55,379 nucleotides of DNA from Oscillospiraceae bacterium (GTDB lineage Bacteria > Bacillota > Clostridia > Oscillospirales > CAG-272). The translations under genes were made by a program, and so were the position numbers. Positions 41,306-49,176 of the stretch are shown one piece after another; within the stretch, counting starts at the first letter, position 1; every line of letters starts with the position of its first letter. The notes beneath the pieces were generated by a model. The model was not told the DNA's origin. It worked only from the letters and a program-made list of their open reading frames with translations, and did no database searches. The DNA is taken from contig SVRA01000005.1 of the NCBI GenBank assembly GCA_015065075.1, forward strand, positions 1 to 55,379, written 5' to 3'.

Positions 41306-42694
41306 ATGGTACATTGTTATAAATTGGGTGGGCTGAATATCGTGCTTGACATCTGCTCGGGATCGGTGCACGTGGTAGATGACGTAGTATACGACGTTAT
41401 CGAGGCTTATGAAGGCTGCCCGAAGGAAGAAATCATCTCGGCTATGCTTGAAAAGTACGCCTCCGATGAGACGGTCACGCGCGAGGAGCTTGAGGGCTGC
41501 TTTGAGGACATTGAGGCATTGAAGGGAGAGGGCAAACTCTTTTCTCCTGACAATTTTGAGTCGATGGCGGGCAAGCTCAAGGAAAAGAGCGCGGGTGTTG
41601 TCAAGGCGCTTTGCCTGCACATCGCGCACACCTGCAATCTAAACTGCTCGTATTGCTTTGCAAGTCAGGGAAAATATCACGGTGACAGAGCTCTGATGAG
41701 CTTTGAGGTCGGAAAGAGAGCGCTTGATTTTCTTGTCGAAAACTCGAAGGGAAGATACAATCTGGAGGTCGACTTCTTCGGCGGCGAGCCCTTGATGAAC
41801 TTTGACGTGGTCAAAGAGCTTGTTGCTTACGCGCGCTCGATCGAGAAGGAGGCAGGCAAGAATTTCCGCTTCACGTTGACGACCAACGGCGTTCTGATCG
41901 ACGACGACGTGATCGATTTTGCGAACAGGGAATGCTCGAACGTCGTGCTCAGTCTCGACGGAAGAAAAGAGGTCCACGACCGCTACCGTGTCGACTACGC
42001 GGGTAACGGAAGCTGGGAGAAAATAGTTCCCAAGTTCCAGAAGCTTGTTGAGGCGCGCGGCGGCAAGGATTATTACATGCGCGGCACGTTTACACACGCA
42101 AATCCCGATTTTTTGAAGGATATTGAGAAGATGTTGGAGCTTGGCTTCAATGAGCTTTCTATGGAGCCCGTCGTTGCCGCAGAGGACGATCCCTCCGCGC
42201 TGACGCGTGAGGATCTGCCGATCGTGCTCGATCAGTACGAAAAGCTTGCCGAGCTTATGCTCAAGCGTCACAGAGAGGGCAAGCCCTTTACCTTCTATCA
42301 CTATATGATCGATCTCAAGGGCGGTCCTTGTATTTACAAGCGTATTTCGGGCTGCGGATCGGGAACCGAATATATGGCGGTCACGCCGTGGGGAGATCTT
42401 TATCCCTGCCACCAGTTCGTTGGCGAGGAGAAGTTCAAGCTTGGAAACGTCTGGGACGGCGTTACCAATCACGAAGCGCAGTGCGATTTTGCATCCTGCA
42501 ACGTCTACTCGCGTCCCGAGTGCCGCGATTGCTGGGCAAGGCTTTACTGCTCGGGCGGCTGTGCGGCGAACGCTTACCATTCGACCGGCTCGGTGCGCGG
42601 AGTTTACAAGTACGGCTGCGAGCTCTTCAAGAAGAGAATGGAATGTGCTATCATGCTTGAGGTTGCAAAGACTCTTGACGAAGAAGAAAATTGA
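41306..42694 (+). CDS. scfB: SCIFF maturase, SPASM-domain radical SAM thioether synthase
   Basis: 462 residues from ATG 41306 (GGAG upstream). The N-terminal ~95 residues form the peptide-recognition (RRE-like) domain, VHCYKLGGLNIVLDICSGSVHVVDD. The radical SAM core has CNLNCSYC (Cys110, 114, 117), DFFGGEPLMNF and TLTTNGVL. The C-terminal SPASM domain for auxiliary clusters includes ISGCGSGTEYMAVTPWGDLYPCHQFVG, ASCNVYSRPECRDCWARLYCSGGCAANAY. It forms the Cys-to-Thr(gamma) thioether in SCIFF. It is followed 39 bp later by a decarboxylase gene. Confidence 0.96.
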   Translation: MVHCYKLGGLNIVLDICSGSVHVVDDVVYDVIEAYEGCPKEEIISAMLEKYASDETVTREELEGCFEDIEALKGEGKLFSPDNFESMAGKLKEKSAGVVKALCLHIAHTCNLNCSYCFASQGKYHGDRALMSFEVGKRALDFLVENSKGRYNLEVDFFGGEPLMNFDVVKELVAYARSIEKEAGKNFRFTLTTNGVLIDDDVIDFANRECSNVVLSLDGRKEVHDRYRVDYAGNGSWEKIVPKFQKLVEARGGKDYYMRGTFTHANPDFLKDIEKMLELGFNELSMEPVVAAEDDPSALTREDLPIVLDQYEKLAELMLKRHREGKPFTFYHYMIDLKGGPCIYKRISGCGSGTEYMAVTPWGDLYPCHQFVGEEKFKLGNVWDGVTNHEAQCDFASCNVYSRPECRDCWARLYCSGGCAANAYHSTGSVRGVYKYGCELFKKRMECAIMLEVAKTLDEEEN

Positions 42695-42733
42695 TATATC
42701 TGAAAGGAACGCCGTTTGTGCGAGGTTATTTTT

Positions 42734-44080
42734 ATGAAAGCTCCGATTTGTGATTTCGTGAAAAAATACTGCGCCGACGGCGCTCTTCGTTTACATATGC
42801 CCGGACATAAGGGAGTTTGCTTTCTCGGTGTCGAGCAGAGAGATATTACCGAAGTCGAGGGAGCTGACGTGCTTTACTCCGAAGGGAATGGCATTATTGC
42901 CGAGAGTGAGTGCAACGCAAGCTCGCTTTTTGGCACGAAAAAGACGCTTTATTCTACAGAGGGCTCGTCGCTTTGTATTCGGGCGATGGTGTATCTGTGC
43001 GCTATGCGGGCTAAGGAGCTTGGCAGGGAGACGCTGATATTGGCGGTGAGAAATGCGCACAAGACCTTTTTGTCTGCGGTGGCGCTTCTGGACGCGCGTG
43101 TTGAATGGCTATTTTCCCACGATGATGAGGGCATTGTAAGCTGTCGCGTGAGCGCGGAGGCTCTTGAAGAAAGGCTCTCGGGAATGAAGGAAAAGCCGGT
43201 TGCGGTCTATATTACGAGCCCTGATTATCTCGGTAACGAGGCGGACGTGCGCGGATTGGCGGAGGTCTGCCATAGACACGGTGTTATTTTGGCGGTTGAC
43301 AACGCGCACGGCGCGTATCTGAAGTTTTTGCCCGAGTCGCGCCATCCGATCGATCTCGGCGCGGATATTTGCTGTGATTCGGCACATAAAACCCTGCCCG
43401 TGCTGACGGGAGGGGCGTATTTGCATATTTCCCGTCGTGCCCCCGAGCTGTTTTCTGAAATGGCGGAGCAGGCGATGCAGCTTTTTGCTTCGACAAGCCC
43501 TTCTTATCTGATATTACAGTCGCTTGATATGGCGAATTTATATATTTGCGACGGATACAGAGAAAGACTTGCCGAGATTTGCGGCGAGATTGCGAGTTTG
43601 AAAAAAGCACTTGTTGAAAAAGGCTTTTGCGTTATCGGTGACGAGCCGACGAAGCTGGCCTTGGCTACGAAAGGCTATGGTTATTACGGGCATGAGATCG
43701 CTAAGATGCTTTTGGAGAAGGGGATCGCGTGCGAGTTTTCGGATCCCGATTACGTTGTTATGATGTTTACGCCCGAGATCGACAGAGGCGGCATTAAGTT
43801 GCTTTTAGATGCGCTTTGCTTGATCGAAAAGAGGGAAGAGATACTCGAAAGAGCGCCGAGCGTAGCGGAGGCTGAAAGAGTTATGTCGGTAAGGCAGGCT
43901 TTGATGTCATCCTCGCGAGAGGTTGCGGTTGAGGATGCCTGCGGCGAGGTGCTTGCCTCGGCAACCGTTTCATGTCCTCCTGCGATACCGATCGTCGTTT
44001 GTGGTGAGAGGATAGACGAGAGAGCGATCGCTTGCTTTAAATATTATGGGATTGAAAAGTGCCGTGTGGTGAAAAAATAG
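42734..44080 (+). CDS. Orn/Lys/Arg decarboxylase-family PLP enzyme
   Basis: 448 residues from ATG 42734. Fold-type I decarboxylase: ALRLHMPGHKG near the N-terminus, DVLYSEGNGIIAESE, NAHKTFLSAVAL, VDNAHGAYLKF with the PLP-contacting Asp, and the Schiff-base lysine in DSAHKTLPVLTGGAYLH. The C-terminal domain is short, as in YaaO/SpeA-like proteins of Firmicutes, and the N-terminal response-regulator domain of the long inducible decarboxylases is absent. It probably makes cadaverine, putrescine or agmatine; substrate not determinable. It lies in an apparent operon with scfB and the hypothetical gene 31 bp downstream, an association without obvious logic. Confidence 0.9.
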   Translation: MKAPICDFVKKYCADGALRLHMPGHKGVCFLGVEQRDITEVEGADVLYSEGNGIIAESECNASSLFGTKKTLYSTEGSSLCIRAMVYLCAMRAKELGRETLILAVRNAHKTFLSAVALLDARVEWLFSHDDEGIVSCRVSAEALEERLSGMKEKPVAVYITSPDYLGNEADVRGLAEVCHRHGVILAVDNAHGAYLKFLPESRHPIDLGADICCDSAHKTLPVLTGGAYLHISRRAPELFSEMAEQAMQLFASTSPSYLILQSLDMANLYICDGYRERLAEICGEIASLKKALVEKGFCVIGDEPTKLALATKGYGYYGHEIAKMLLEKGIACEFSDPDYVVMMFTPEIDRGGIKLLLDALCLIEKREEILERAPSVAEAERVMSVRQALMSSSREVAVEDACGEVLASATVSCPPAIPIVVCGERIDERAIACFKYYGIEKCRVVKK

Positions 44081-44111
44081 TTCTCTTGGGCGGCTTTTCG
44101 TTGGAGATTTT

Positions 44112-44621
44112 ATGGATTTTAAAGATTATTTTATTTTGCACGCGAAAAAGCATCCGAGTATAATGCCGCAGGACGTGGCGAAGTTTTGCTATCAGGCGGC
44201 GCTTGGCGCGGAGCATTTACTTGCTGATCTCGCGGCGGCGCGGAGATATTTTGACGCGGAATTCGAACGAGTTGAGGAAAGGCAGGGAGATTTGGTCGAA
44301 TTTTTGACCGACGAGCTTTGCAGGGTCGATCTTGGCGTTTGGAAGTCGCGCGGATTGCCGAAGGAGGCTTTGTTTGATGCTTTTGTAGAGTCGGCAAGCG
44401 TGAAAAACGGCGGCAGAGAGGTGCTTGGCTGCTATCTCAACGATGCAGAGGCTTGCTTTGGTGAGCTTGAGCTGAATTTTTCGCTTGACGAGTGGCGCGC
44501 TTTTCTTGAAAGATACGCCGAGGCGGGAATGCCTGCGGTACATCATAGTGAAGCTTACAGAGAGCATGAAAAGCCGAGCTATCGTGTGGTTCGGCGCACA
44601 ATTTTGGATAAGATCATATAA
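44112..44621 (+). CDS. Conserved hypothetical protein
   Basis: 169 residues, ATG preceded by TTGGAG. Soluble, no signal or membrane segment. Phrases such as MPQDVAKFCYQAALGAEHLLAD, the WKSRGLP segment and a C-terminal HHSEAYREHEKPSYRVVRR look like a conserved Firmicutes family of unknown function. Several histidines and acidic residues (GAEHLL, HHSE) could bind a metal, but this is a guess. It is last in the scfB-decarboxylase run and is followed by a strong terminator. Confidence 0.72.
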   Translation: MDFKDYFILHAKKHPSIMPQDVAKFCYQAALGAEHLLADLAAARRYFDAEFERVEERQGDLVEFLTDELCRVDLGVWKSRGLPKEALFDAFVESASVKNGGREVLGCYLNDAEACFGELELNFSLDEWRAFLERYAEAGMPAVHHSEAYREHEKPSYRVVRRTILDKII

Positions 44622-44622
44622 C

Positions 44623-44664
44623 AAAAACCGCTTGCGGAGATCCGCAAGCGGTTTTTATTTTTTA
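44623..44664. terminator. Bidirectional terminator
   Basis: A 16-bp perfect hairpin (44623-44638 with 44641-44656) followed by ATTTTTTT. It separates the scfB operon from the convergent Na/Pi cotransporter gene. Confidence 0.92.
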
Positions 44665-44669
44665 TGCGA

Positions 44670-46469
44670 TTAAGAATTGATGGAATACTTGTCGGAGTAC
44701 ATCTTGTACTGCTCGTTGAAGTGAGTTTCTTCTGCTTCCTTAAGCTCGTGCATATAATTGTGGAGGTCAAGCGCGTCGTGGTGACGGGAGATCTCGATGA
44801 GGCATCCTGCGATATTGGAGCAGTGGTCGGATACACGCTCGAGATTGGTGAGGATATCCGAAAGAATGAAGCCAAGCTCGATGGTACACTGGTTCTTCTG
44901 CACTCTGATGATATGGTTTATTCTTATCTGATCCTTGAGGTCGTCTACTACCTCCTCAAGAGGCTCTACCTTGAGAGCGCTTTCCATATTGGTGTTGACG
45001 AATGCATCTGCGGTCAGCTCACTGATCTCTCTGACTGCGCCATACATAGCTTCAAGCTCACGCACTGCCTGATCGGAGAACGTGACGTTCTTGTCCTTGA
45101 TCTCCTCTGCGGATTCGACAAGGTTGACTGAGTGGTCGGAGATTCGCTCGAGGTCGCCTATCATGTGGAGAAGCTTGGTTATTTCTGCGCTGTCTTCCTC
45201 CGACATGCTGCGAGATGCGAGCTTGACGAGGTAAGAGCCGAGCGCGTCCTCATACACGTCGACCTTGTCTTCGGCTGCGCGTATTTCGTCTGCTACCTTG
45301 CTGTCGTAGTTTTCAAGGAGCGATATTGATTGATTTAAGGGGTTTATCGAAAGCTCTGCCATATGAGCCGCTACAACACGGCAACGGTCGAGTGCAACCG
45401 AGGGAGTATCGAGAAGAAGATCGTCGAGCATAGAGGTGTACTCATCACCCTTCTTGTCGTCGCCCTTGACGATAGCGCACGCGAGCTTTTCAAGAAGCTT
45501 GGTGAAGGGCCACATAAGAGCGATTGCGAGGATCTTGAATACGGTGTGGACAAGGGCAATTCCAAAGGGATCGATGGTTGCCTCTGCAAGCTTGAAGAGG
45601 TCAAATACGCCGACGAGGTTGAGTATCCAGCCGACAAGGTAGTACATCGAGAGCCAGAAAACCACGCCGATTACGTTGAAGAAGAGGTGGGCGACTGCCG
45701 TTCTCTTACCGTTCTTGTTCGTTCCGAGCGCGGAGAGCATTGCGGTTACACAGGTACCGATGTTCTGACCGAGAACGATCGGGATCGCCATACCAAAGCT
45801 GATTCCTCCCGTTACTGAAAGCGCCTGAAGGATACCGATCGATGCGGAGGAGGACTGAACTATCGCGGTGAGGACGGCACCGACAATAACACCGATTATG
45901 GGGTTGGAGAAGATGGTGAGTATCTTTGCGAATTCGGGGTCGTTTTTAAGTCCTGCGACAGCACCCGACATAGTGCTCATACCTACCATAAGTACGGCGA
46001 AGCCTACCAGGATCGTACCGACATCCTTCTGCTTGTCTCTTTTTGAGAACATTATGAATGCTATTCCAATGATAGCGAGAATGGGCATCCAAAAGTCAGG
46101 GGTGAGATAGTCGAGGAACGCTACCGCAGACAAAGCATCGGAGTTTCCAAGACTGTTAAGTGCGGTAAGCCAAGCGGTGACGGCGGTTCCAAGGTTTGCG
46201 CCGAGAATTACGCTTATTGCCTGGGAGAGCATCATCGTTCCCGAGTTTACAAAGCCGACGACCATTACGGTCGTAGCGGAGGAGGACTGGATTATTGCCG
46301 TGACACCGAGACCGAGCAGGAAGCCCTTGAGCTTGCTTGAGGTCAGGTTGCCTAAGATGGTTTTGAGCTTGCGTCCCGCGCTCTTTTTGAGCGCATTGCC
46401 CATTACGTCCATTCCGTAGAGGAAGAGGGCAAGACCGCAGACCAGCTCCAAGATTTCAAAAAGTCCCAT
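44670..46469 (-). CDS. Na+/phosphate cotransporter with C-terminal PhoU domain
   Basis: 599 residues. Two inverted NptA/PNaS repeats carry the substrate motifs QSSSATTVMVVGFVNSG (~60) and QSSSASIGILQALS (~207), with GxNxGT segments (GANLGTAVTAW, GQNIGTCVTAML) after each. Eight to nine membrane helices are followed by a cytoplasmic PhoU-like helical domain (~360-590: AAHMAELSINPLNQSI, MIGDLERISDHSVNLVE, LERVSDHCSNIAG). It imports inorganic phosphate with Na+. No pst or pho genes are adjacent. ATG with GAAAGGA upstream. Confidence 0.94.
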   Translation of the reverse strand: MGLFEILELVCGLALFLYGMDVMGNALKKSAGRKLKTILGNLTSSKLKGFLLGLGVTAIIQSSSATTVMVVGFVNSGTMMLSQAISVILGANLGTAVTAWLTALNSLGNSDALSAVAFLDYLTPDFWMPILAIIGIAFIMFSKRDKQKDVGTILVGFAVLMVGMSTMSGAVAGLKNDPEFAKILTIFSNPIIGVIVGAVLTAIVQSSSASIGILQALSVTGGISFGMAIPIVLGQNIGTCVTAMLSALGTNKNGKRTAVAHLFFNVIGVVFWLSMYYLVGWILNLVGVFDLFKLAEATIDPFGIALVHTVFKILAIALMWPFTKLLEKLACAIVKGDDKKGDEYTSMLDDLLLDTPSVALDRCRVVAAHMAELSINPLNQSISLLENYDSKVADEIRAAEDKVDVYEDALGSYLVKLASRSMSEEDSAEITKLLHMIGDLERISDHSVNLVESAEEIKDKNVTFSDQAVRELEAMYGAVREISELTADAFVNTNMESALKVEPLEEVVDDLKDQIRINHIIRVQKNQCTIELGFILSDILTNLERVSDHCSNIAGCLIEISRHHDALDLHNYMHELKEAEETHFNEQYKMYSDKYSINS

Positions 46470-46547
46470 TTTTTAATCCTTTCATTTTTTTGCGTATGTT
46501 GACTTGTTTTCAAATTTTTATATTGGGTGCAAACACACCCATTTTTT

Positions 46548-46577
46548 ATTTTACCATATTGAGTGTAAAAAATGTAA
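46548..46577 (-). promoter_or_regulatory. Possible promoter for the Na/Pi cotransporter
   Basis: Minus strand: TTACAT (46577-46572), 18-bp spacer, TAAAAT (46553-46548). Confidence 0.4.
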
Positions 46578-46765
46578 CGAAAAAATAATGTAAATGTAAA
46601 CTTATGATAAACTGTGGCAAATTTTTGCGTTGTTTTGCTTGATTTTCAAGGGTTTTTGTGATGAAAATCAAGCATTTGGGGCGAATTGCGGAGAATATAG
46701 CTTGATTTTTTGGGGGATAATGAAAGGGAAGCGCAAAAAGATTTAAAAAATTTTTGAAAAAGCTA
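46578..46765. other. Gene-free AT-rich gap with a 13-bp inverted repeat
   Basis: No gene is seen between the Na/Pi transporter and tRNA-Gln. 46636-46648 (TGCTTGATTTTCA) pairs perfectly with 46662-46674 around a 13-base loop, and AGCTTGATTTTTT recurs near 46700. It is not followed by a clean T run, so its role is unclear. Confidence 0.5.
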
Positions 46766-46794
46766 TTGACAAACCGATTTCTTTTTGATATAAT
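46766..46794 (+). promoter_or_regulatory. Sigma-A promoter for tRNA-Gln
   Basis: TTGACA (46766-46771), 17-bp spacer, TATAAT (46789-46794): full consensus, 30 bp upstream of the tRNA. Confidence 0.85.
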
Positions 46795-46824
46795 ACATAG
46801 GTCGTCAAGATCAATGGAATATTT

Positions 46825-46900
46825 TGGGGCATCGCCAAGCGGTAAGGCATCAGACTCTGACTCTGACATTTCCGGGGTTCGAATCCCTGTGCCCCAGCCA
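46825..46900 (+). tRNA. tRNA-Gln (anticodon CTG)
   Basis: A complete 76-nt cloverleaf: acceptor TGGGGCA/TGCCCCA, D arm GCC...GGC, anticodon stem TCAGA/TCTGA with loop CTCTGAC (anticodon CTG at 46857-46859), T loop TTCGAAT, discriminator G and encoded CCA. It reads CAG codons. The 3' end forms one arm of a long inverted repeat downstream. Confidence 0.95.
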
Positions 46901-46948
46901 AACAGAAGCCACCCAATCGGGTGGCTTTTTTGTTTGGCTGGGGCACAG
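46887..46948 (+). terminator. Terminator nested in an 18-bp inverted repeat of the tRNA-Gln 3' end
   Basis: The inner hairpin AGCCACCC/GGGTGGCT (46907-46926) followed by TTTTTT is a standard terminator. Outside it, 46887-46904 (tRNA T arm, acceptor and CCA) is repeated as a perfect inverse at 46931-46948. The 31 bp of the inner part (46903-46933) recur exactly at 47564-47594. Confidence 0.85.
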
Positions 46949-47003
46949 AGGGTTCTGATCCTGCACCACGCGAAGCGTGTGTAAAGGTTCAGAATCCCTG
47001 TGA
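46949..47003 (+). repeat. tRNA-tail hairpin element, Gln copy
   Basis: Hairpin CACGC/GCGTG (46967-46971 with 46975-46979), then TGTAAAGGTTCAGAATCC and CTGTG, which copies the T-loop and 3' strand of the tRNA-Gln T arm. It has the same layout as two elements next to tRNA-Arg (48844-48886, 48958-49010) but carries the Gln-specific tail. Confidence 0.65.
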
Positions 47004-47074
47004 TGTTGTTTGAGATTGACAACCGGTTTGCTGTACATAATTTGTTTTTTTTGCCCGTATTTACGATAGATAGC

Positions 47075-47103
47075 TTTACTTGTTTCACTATATATGCTAT
47101 AAT
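47075..47103 (+). promoter_or_regulatory. Promoter of small membrane protein gene
   Basis: TTTACT (47075-47080), 17-bp spacer, TATAAT (47098-47103), 21 bp before the ATG. Confidence 0.65.
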
Positions 47104-47124
47104 AAAAACAGAAAGGTGGTAAAT

Positions 47125-47544
47125 ATGAGAGAAACATCTATAAAAATTCATGCAATAGTTGCTATGGCGATCAGTCTTGTCAGTTTTGGATTAATGATCG
47201 CTTCTTTAGTAGCAATGTTAACCGAAATGCCGACTGACGATGGAGTTAGCCGTTCCTTTGCCCTTTGGTTTTGGGGAATGATAGTTGCCTATTTCAGCTT
47301 GATTTTCTACTTTGTAGATGCGGTATTATCTGTAATAAAGATATTCCGCAAGATCCATCCCATCTTTAATTCAGTTCTTGCCGTTATGCTTATTGGTGCG
47401 ATTCCTATGGCATTATTTGTAGGCGGTGGTCTTGGAATCAATATTTATATTTGGAACGCTTATTATTTGACAATTTTTATTTTGGAAATCGTATCTATTG
47501 TTAAACACGTTAAATTGAATTCTTCTAAAAGCAATGTCATATAA
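47125..47544 (+). CDS. Small four-helix membrane protein, function unknown
   Basis: 139 residues from ATG 47125 with GAAAGGTGG upstream. Four hydrophobic segments (about 8-35, 50-75, 88-108, 112-130) and short polar ends; no recognised family. Codon use is richer in A/T than in neighbours, suggesting acquired DNA. It sits between two identical copies of the tRNA-Gln terminator sequence, as if it had been inserted behind the tRNA. Similar four-helix proteins are often toxin-like, immunity-like or simply orphan membrane proteins; no function can be assigned. Confidence 0.7.
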   Translation: MRETSIKIHAIVAMAISLVSFGLMIASLVAMLTEMPTDDGVSRSFALWFWGMIVAYFSLIFYFVDAVLSVIKIFRKIHPIFNSVLAVMLIGAIPMALFVGGGLGINIYIWNAYYLTIFILEIVSIVKHVKLNSSKSNVI

Positions 47545-47563
47545 GACGATAGTCAACCACAAG

Positions 47564-47594
47564 CAGAAGCCACCCAATCGGGTGGCTTTTTTGT
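47564..47594 (+). terminator. Terminator, exact duplicate of that behind tRNA-Gln
   Basis: 31 bp identical to 46903-46933, including the AGCCACCC/GGGTGGCT stem and the T run. Confidence 0.9.
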
Positions 47595-47615
47595 ATCTGC
47601 CGCGTCAAATAGAAG

Positions 47616-47644
47616 TTGACATTCTGTAAAACCTATGCTACAAT
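47616..47644 (+). promoter_or_regulatory. Promoter of the small lipoprotein gene
   Basis: TTGACA (47616-47621), 17-bp spacer, TACAAT (47639-47644). Confidence 0.75.
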
Positions 47645-47667
47645 AAATTCATAAGGGAAGTGAGACT

Positions 47668-47922
47668 ATGAAAAAACGAAAAGTAGTTGTAATCGTATGT
47701 ATATTTATAGCCATTCTGCTGAGTTGCGTAATTCCTGTTCCACAGACATTAAAGGACGGCGGGACGACATATCTAAGCCCAATCATTCCCATATATGAAG
47801 TGTACCTTTATAATGTGGAAATGGTCGATGAAAACAATGGCGGAGTATATTATCAAAAGGGATATGGAATATATTTTTTCGGAATAGAAATTTGCTATAA
47901 TGTTTATTACGAAAGCGAATAA
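47668..47922 (+). CDS. Small putative lipoprotein
   Basis: 84 residues, ATG with GGGAAGTGAG upstream. A basic start and hydrophobic core end in LLSC, a lipobox with Cys20. The mature part contains KDGGTTYLSPIIPIYEVYLYNV, resembling the KDGGTxxYxAxLYxI motif seen in many small Firmicutes secreted proteins of unknown role. AT-rich like its upstream neighbour. The following esterase gene starts 40 bp later but shows native codon use. Confidence 0.7.
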   Translation: MKKRKVVVIVCIFIAILLSCVIPVPQTLKDGGTTYLSPIIPIYEVYLYNVEMVDENNGGVYYQKGYGIYFFGIEICYNVYYESE

Positions 47923-47962
47923 CATCACTTTGACACCGAGGACAGAAAGGCGGTGCGGATCT

Positions 47963-48769
47963 ATGGCAAACGTGGCGGATATTATAATTTTTGGCGGACA
48001 GAGCAATATGGAGGGGCAGACCGAGGTGCTTTCGGAGTGCGAGGTCGTAGAGGGTGCGTTTGAATACAAGCTCATCGGCGACAGTCTTGTTCCTTTGAAA
48101 AATCCCGTTGGCGAGGATATTCGCTATGACGGACTTAAGGGTGAGCCCTTTATGCAGGATACGGATGCGGGAAAATGGCTTGCCGATCACGTTCTCGGGA
48201 GCGCGTGCTACGGGCATACCAATATGGTGCCGTCGTTTTGCAGGGCCTATATAAAGGGAAGGCAAACCGACGTTATTGCGGTTCACGCCGCGAAGGGAAG
48301 CACGGTCATCAAAAATTGGCTTCCCGATTCCGACGGATATCGCGCGCTGGTTACGAAGGCTGCCGCAGCAATCGAAAAGGCGAAAAAGCAGTATGAGATA
48401 GGTCATATTTATTTCGTCTGGCTTCACGGCGAGAGCGACGCGGTCTTTGCTAACAGCCGTGAGAATTACAAGGACAGTCTGCGTGTATTGATGGGCGGTC
48501 TTGCCGCAGAGCTTGGCGTGGAGAAGTTTGGTATTATACGCGTGGGCGCGTTTGCGAACGACGAGCGCGATTTTGAGATCATTGACGCGCAGGATGAGAT
48601 CTGCGAGGAGGACGAGCGCTTTCTGATGCTTTGCAGAGAGGCGTTGACGTTCAACAAGATGCCCGAGATGATGAATCCTTACGTTGACGGGCATTACAGT
48701 GCTCGCGGGCTTGAGGAGCTTGGCAGGATCGCGGGCGGTGCGCTTGGGGGATTTGGCAGGGTGTGTTGA
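47963..48769 (+). CDS. SGNH-type carbohydrate esterase (sialate O-acetylesterase-like)
   Basis: 268 residues from ATG 47963 (GAAAGGCGG upstream; the frame is open 63 bp further but without a site). Block I IIIFGGQSNMEGQ carries the nucleophile Ser, KGSTVIKNW and FVWLHGESDA are the middle blocks, and DGHYSARGLEELG supplies the catalytic Asp-His. This matches PF03629, which removes acetyl groups from sialic acid or xylan sugars. There is no signal peptide, so it acts in the cytosol on imported acetylated oligosaccharides. No partner glycosidase is adjacent. Confidence 0.85.
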   Translation: MANVADIIIFGGQSNMEGQTEVLSECEVVEGAFEYKLIGDSLVPLKNPVGEDIRYDGLKGEPFMQDTDAGKWLADHVLGSACYGHTNMVPSFCRAYIKGRQTDVIAVHAAKGSTVIKNWLPDSDGYRALVTKAAAAIEKAKKQYEIGHIYFVWLHGESDAVFANSRENYKDSLRVLMGGLAAELGVEKFGIIRVGAFANDERDFEIIDAQDEICEEDERFLMLCREALTFNKMPEMMNPYVDGHYSARGLEELGRIAGGALGGFGRVC

Positions 48770-48843
48770 AGTTGTTATGAGTATATTGAAGGTTTCGAAC
48801 GCGTAATTTTGCACAGCAAAATTCGGGAAGCAAGTCTTGTTTC

Positions 48844-48886
48844 GAACGGATTCTGAACCCATGCACACGCTCGCAGGCGAGCGTGG
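48844..48886 (-). repeat. tRNA-tail hairpin element, second Arg copy
   Basis: Minus strand: 9-bp hairpin (48866-48874 with 48877-48885), then TGTGCATGGGTTCAGAATCCGTTCG, a partial copy of the T arm and 3' strand of tRNA-Arg. The hairpin sequence differs completely from the neighbouring copy, but pairing is kept. Further downstream (48800-48822) is another small hairpin, AATTTTGC/GCAAAATT. Confidence 0.65.
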
Positions 48887-48922
48887 CGTAACGTTTCTCT
48901 GTACCGCCTCGGAGAGTCAACA

Positions 48923-48956
48923 GAAAAAAGAGGGGGACAAGCCCCCCTCTTTTTTC
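48923..48956 (-). terminator. Terminator-like hairpin between the two Arg elements
   Basis: 14-bp arms, GAAAAAAGAGGGGG (48923-48936) and its complement (48943-48956). On the minus strand the stem ends in TTTTTTC. Confidence 0.75.
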
Positions 48957-48957
48957 G

Positions 48958-49010
48958 TTGGCCTACCCGAACGGATTCGAACCCATACACACAATCGCAA
49001 GCGATTGTGG
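48958..49010 (-). repeat. tRNA-tail hairpin element, first Arg copy
   Basis: Minus strand: 9-bp hairpin (48990-48998 with 49001-49009), then TGTATGGGTTCGAATCC and a 20-bp exact copy (48958-48977) of the 3' end of tRNA-Arg, including CCA. It cannot fold a proper T arm (only three of five pairs), so it is not a second tRNA. Confidence 0.7.
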
Positions 49011-49041
49011 TGAACGATTCTCATTGACATTCGGATAACTC

Positions 49042-49081
49042 AAAAGTTAAAGAAGGGGGCGAGCCCCCTTCTTTAACTTTT
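49042..49081 (-). terminator. Terminator of tRNA-Arg
   Basis: A 19-bp perfect hairpin (49042-49060 with 49063-49081) directly after the tRNA 3' end, ending in ACTTTT. Confidence 0.88.
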
Positions 49082-49158
49082 TGGCCTACCCGAACGGATT
49101 TGAACCGTTGACCTTCAGAGTCGGAGTCTGACGCGCTATCCAGCTGTGCCACGGGTAG
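49082..49158 (-). tRNA. tRNA-Arg (anticodon CCG)
   Basis: 77 nt on the minus strand: acceptor CTACCCG/CGGGTAG, anticodon stem TCAGA/TCTGA with loop CTCCGAC (anticodon at 49124-49122), T arm AACGG/CCGTT with loop TTCAAAT, discriminator G and encoded CCA. It reads CGG. The anticodon stem is identical to that of tRNA-Gln. Confidence 0.95.
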
Positions 49159-49176
49159 ATCTTTTGTGCACAGAAC

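Noticed and set aside
46546..47151. A 201-codon minus-strand frame over tRNA-Gln
   Set aside because: It covers the tRNA, its terminator and promoters; no ribosome-binding site and no recognisable product.
48958..49010. A second tRNA-Arg gene
   Set aside because: Only the 3' end is copied; the T arm pairs at three of five positions and there is no acceptor 5' strand or anticodon arm.
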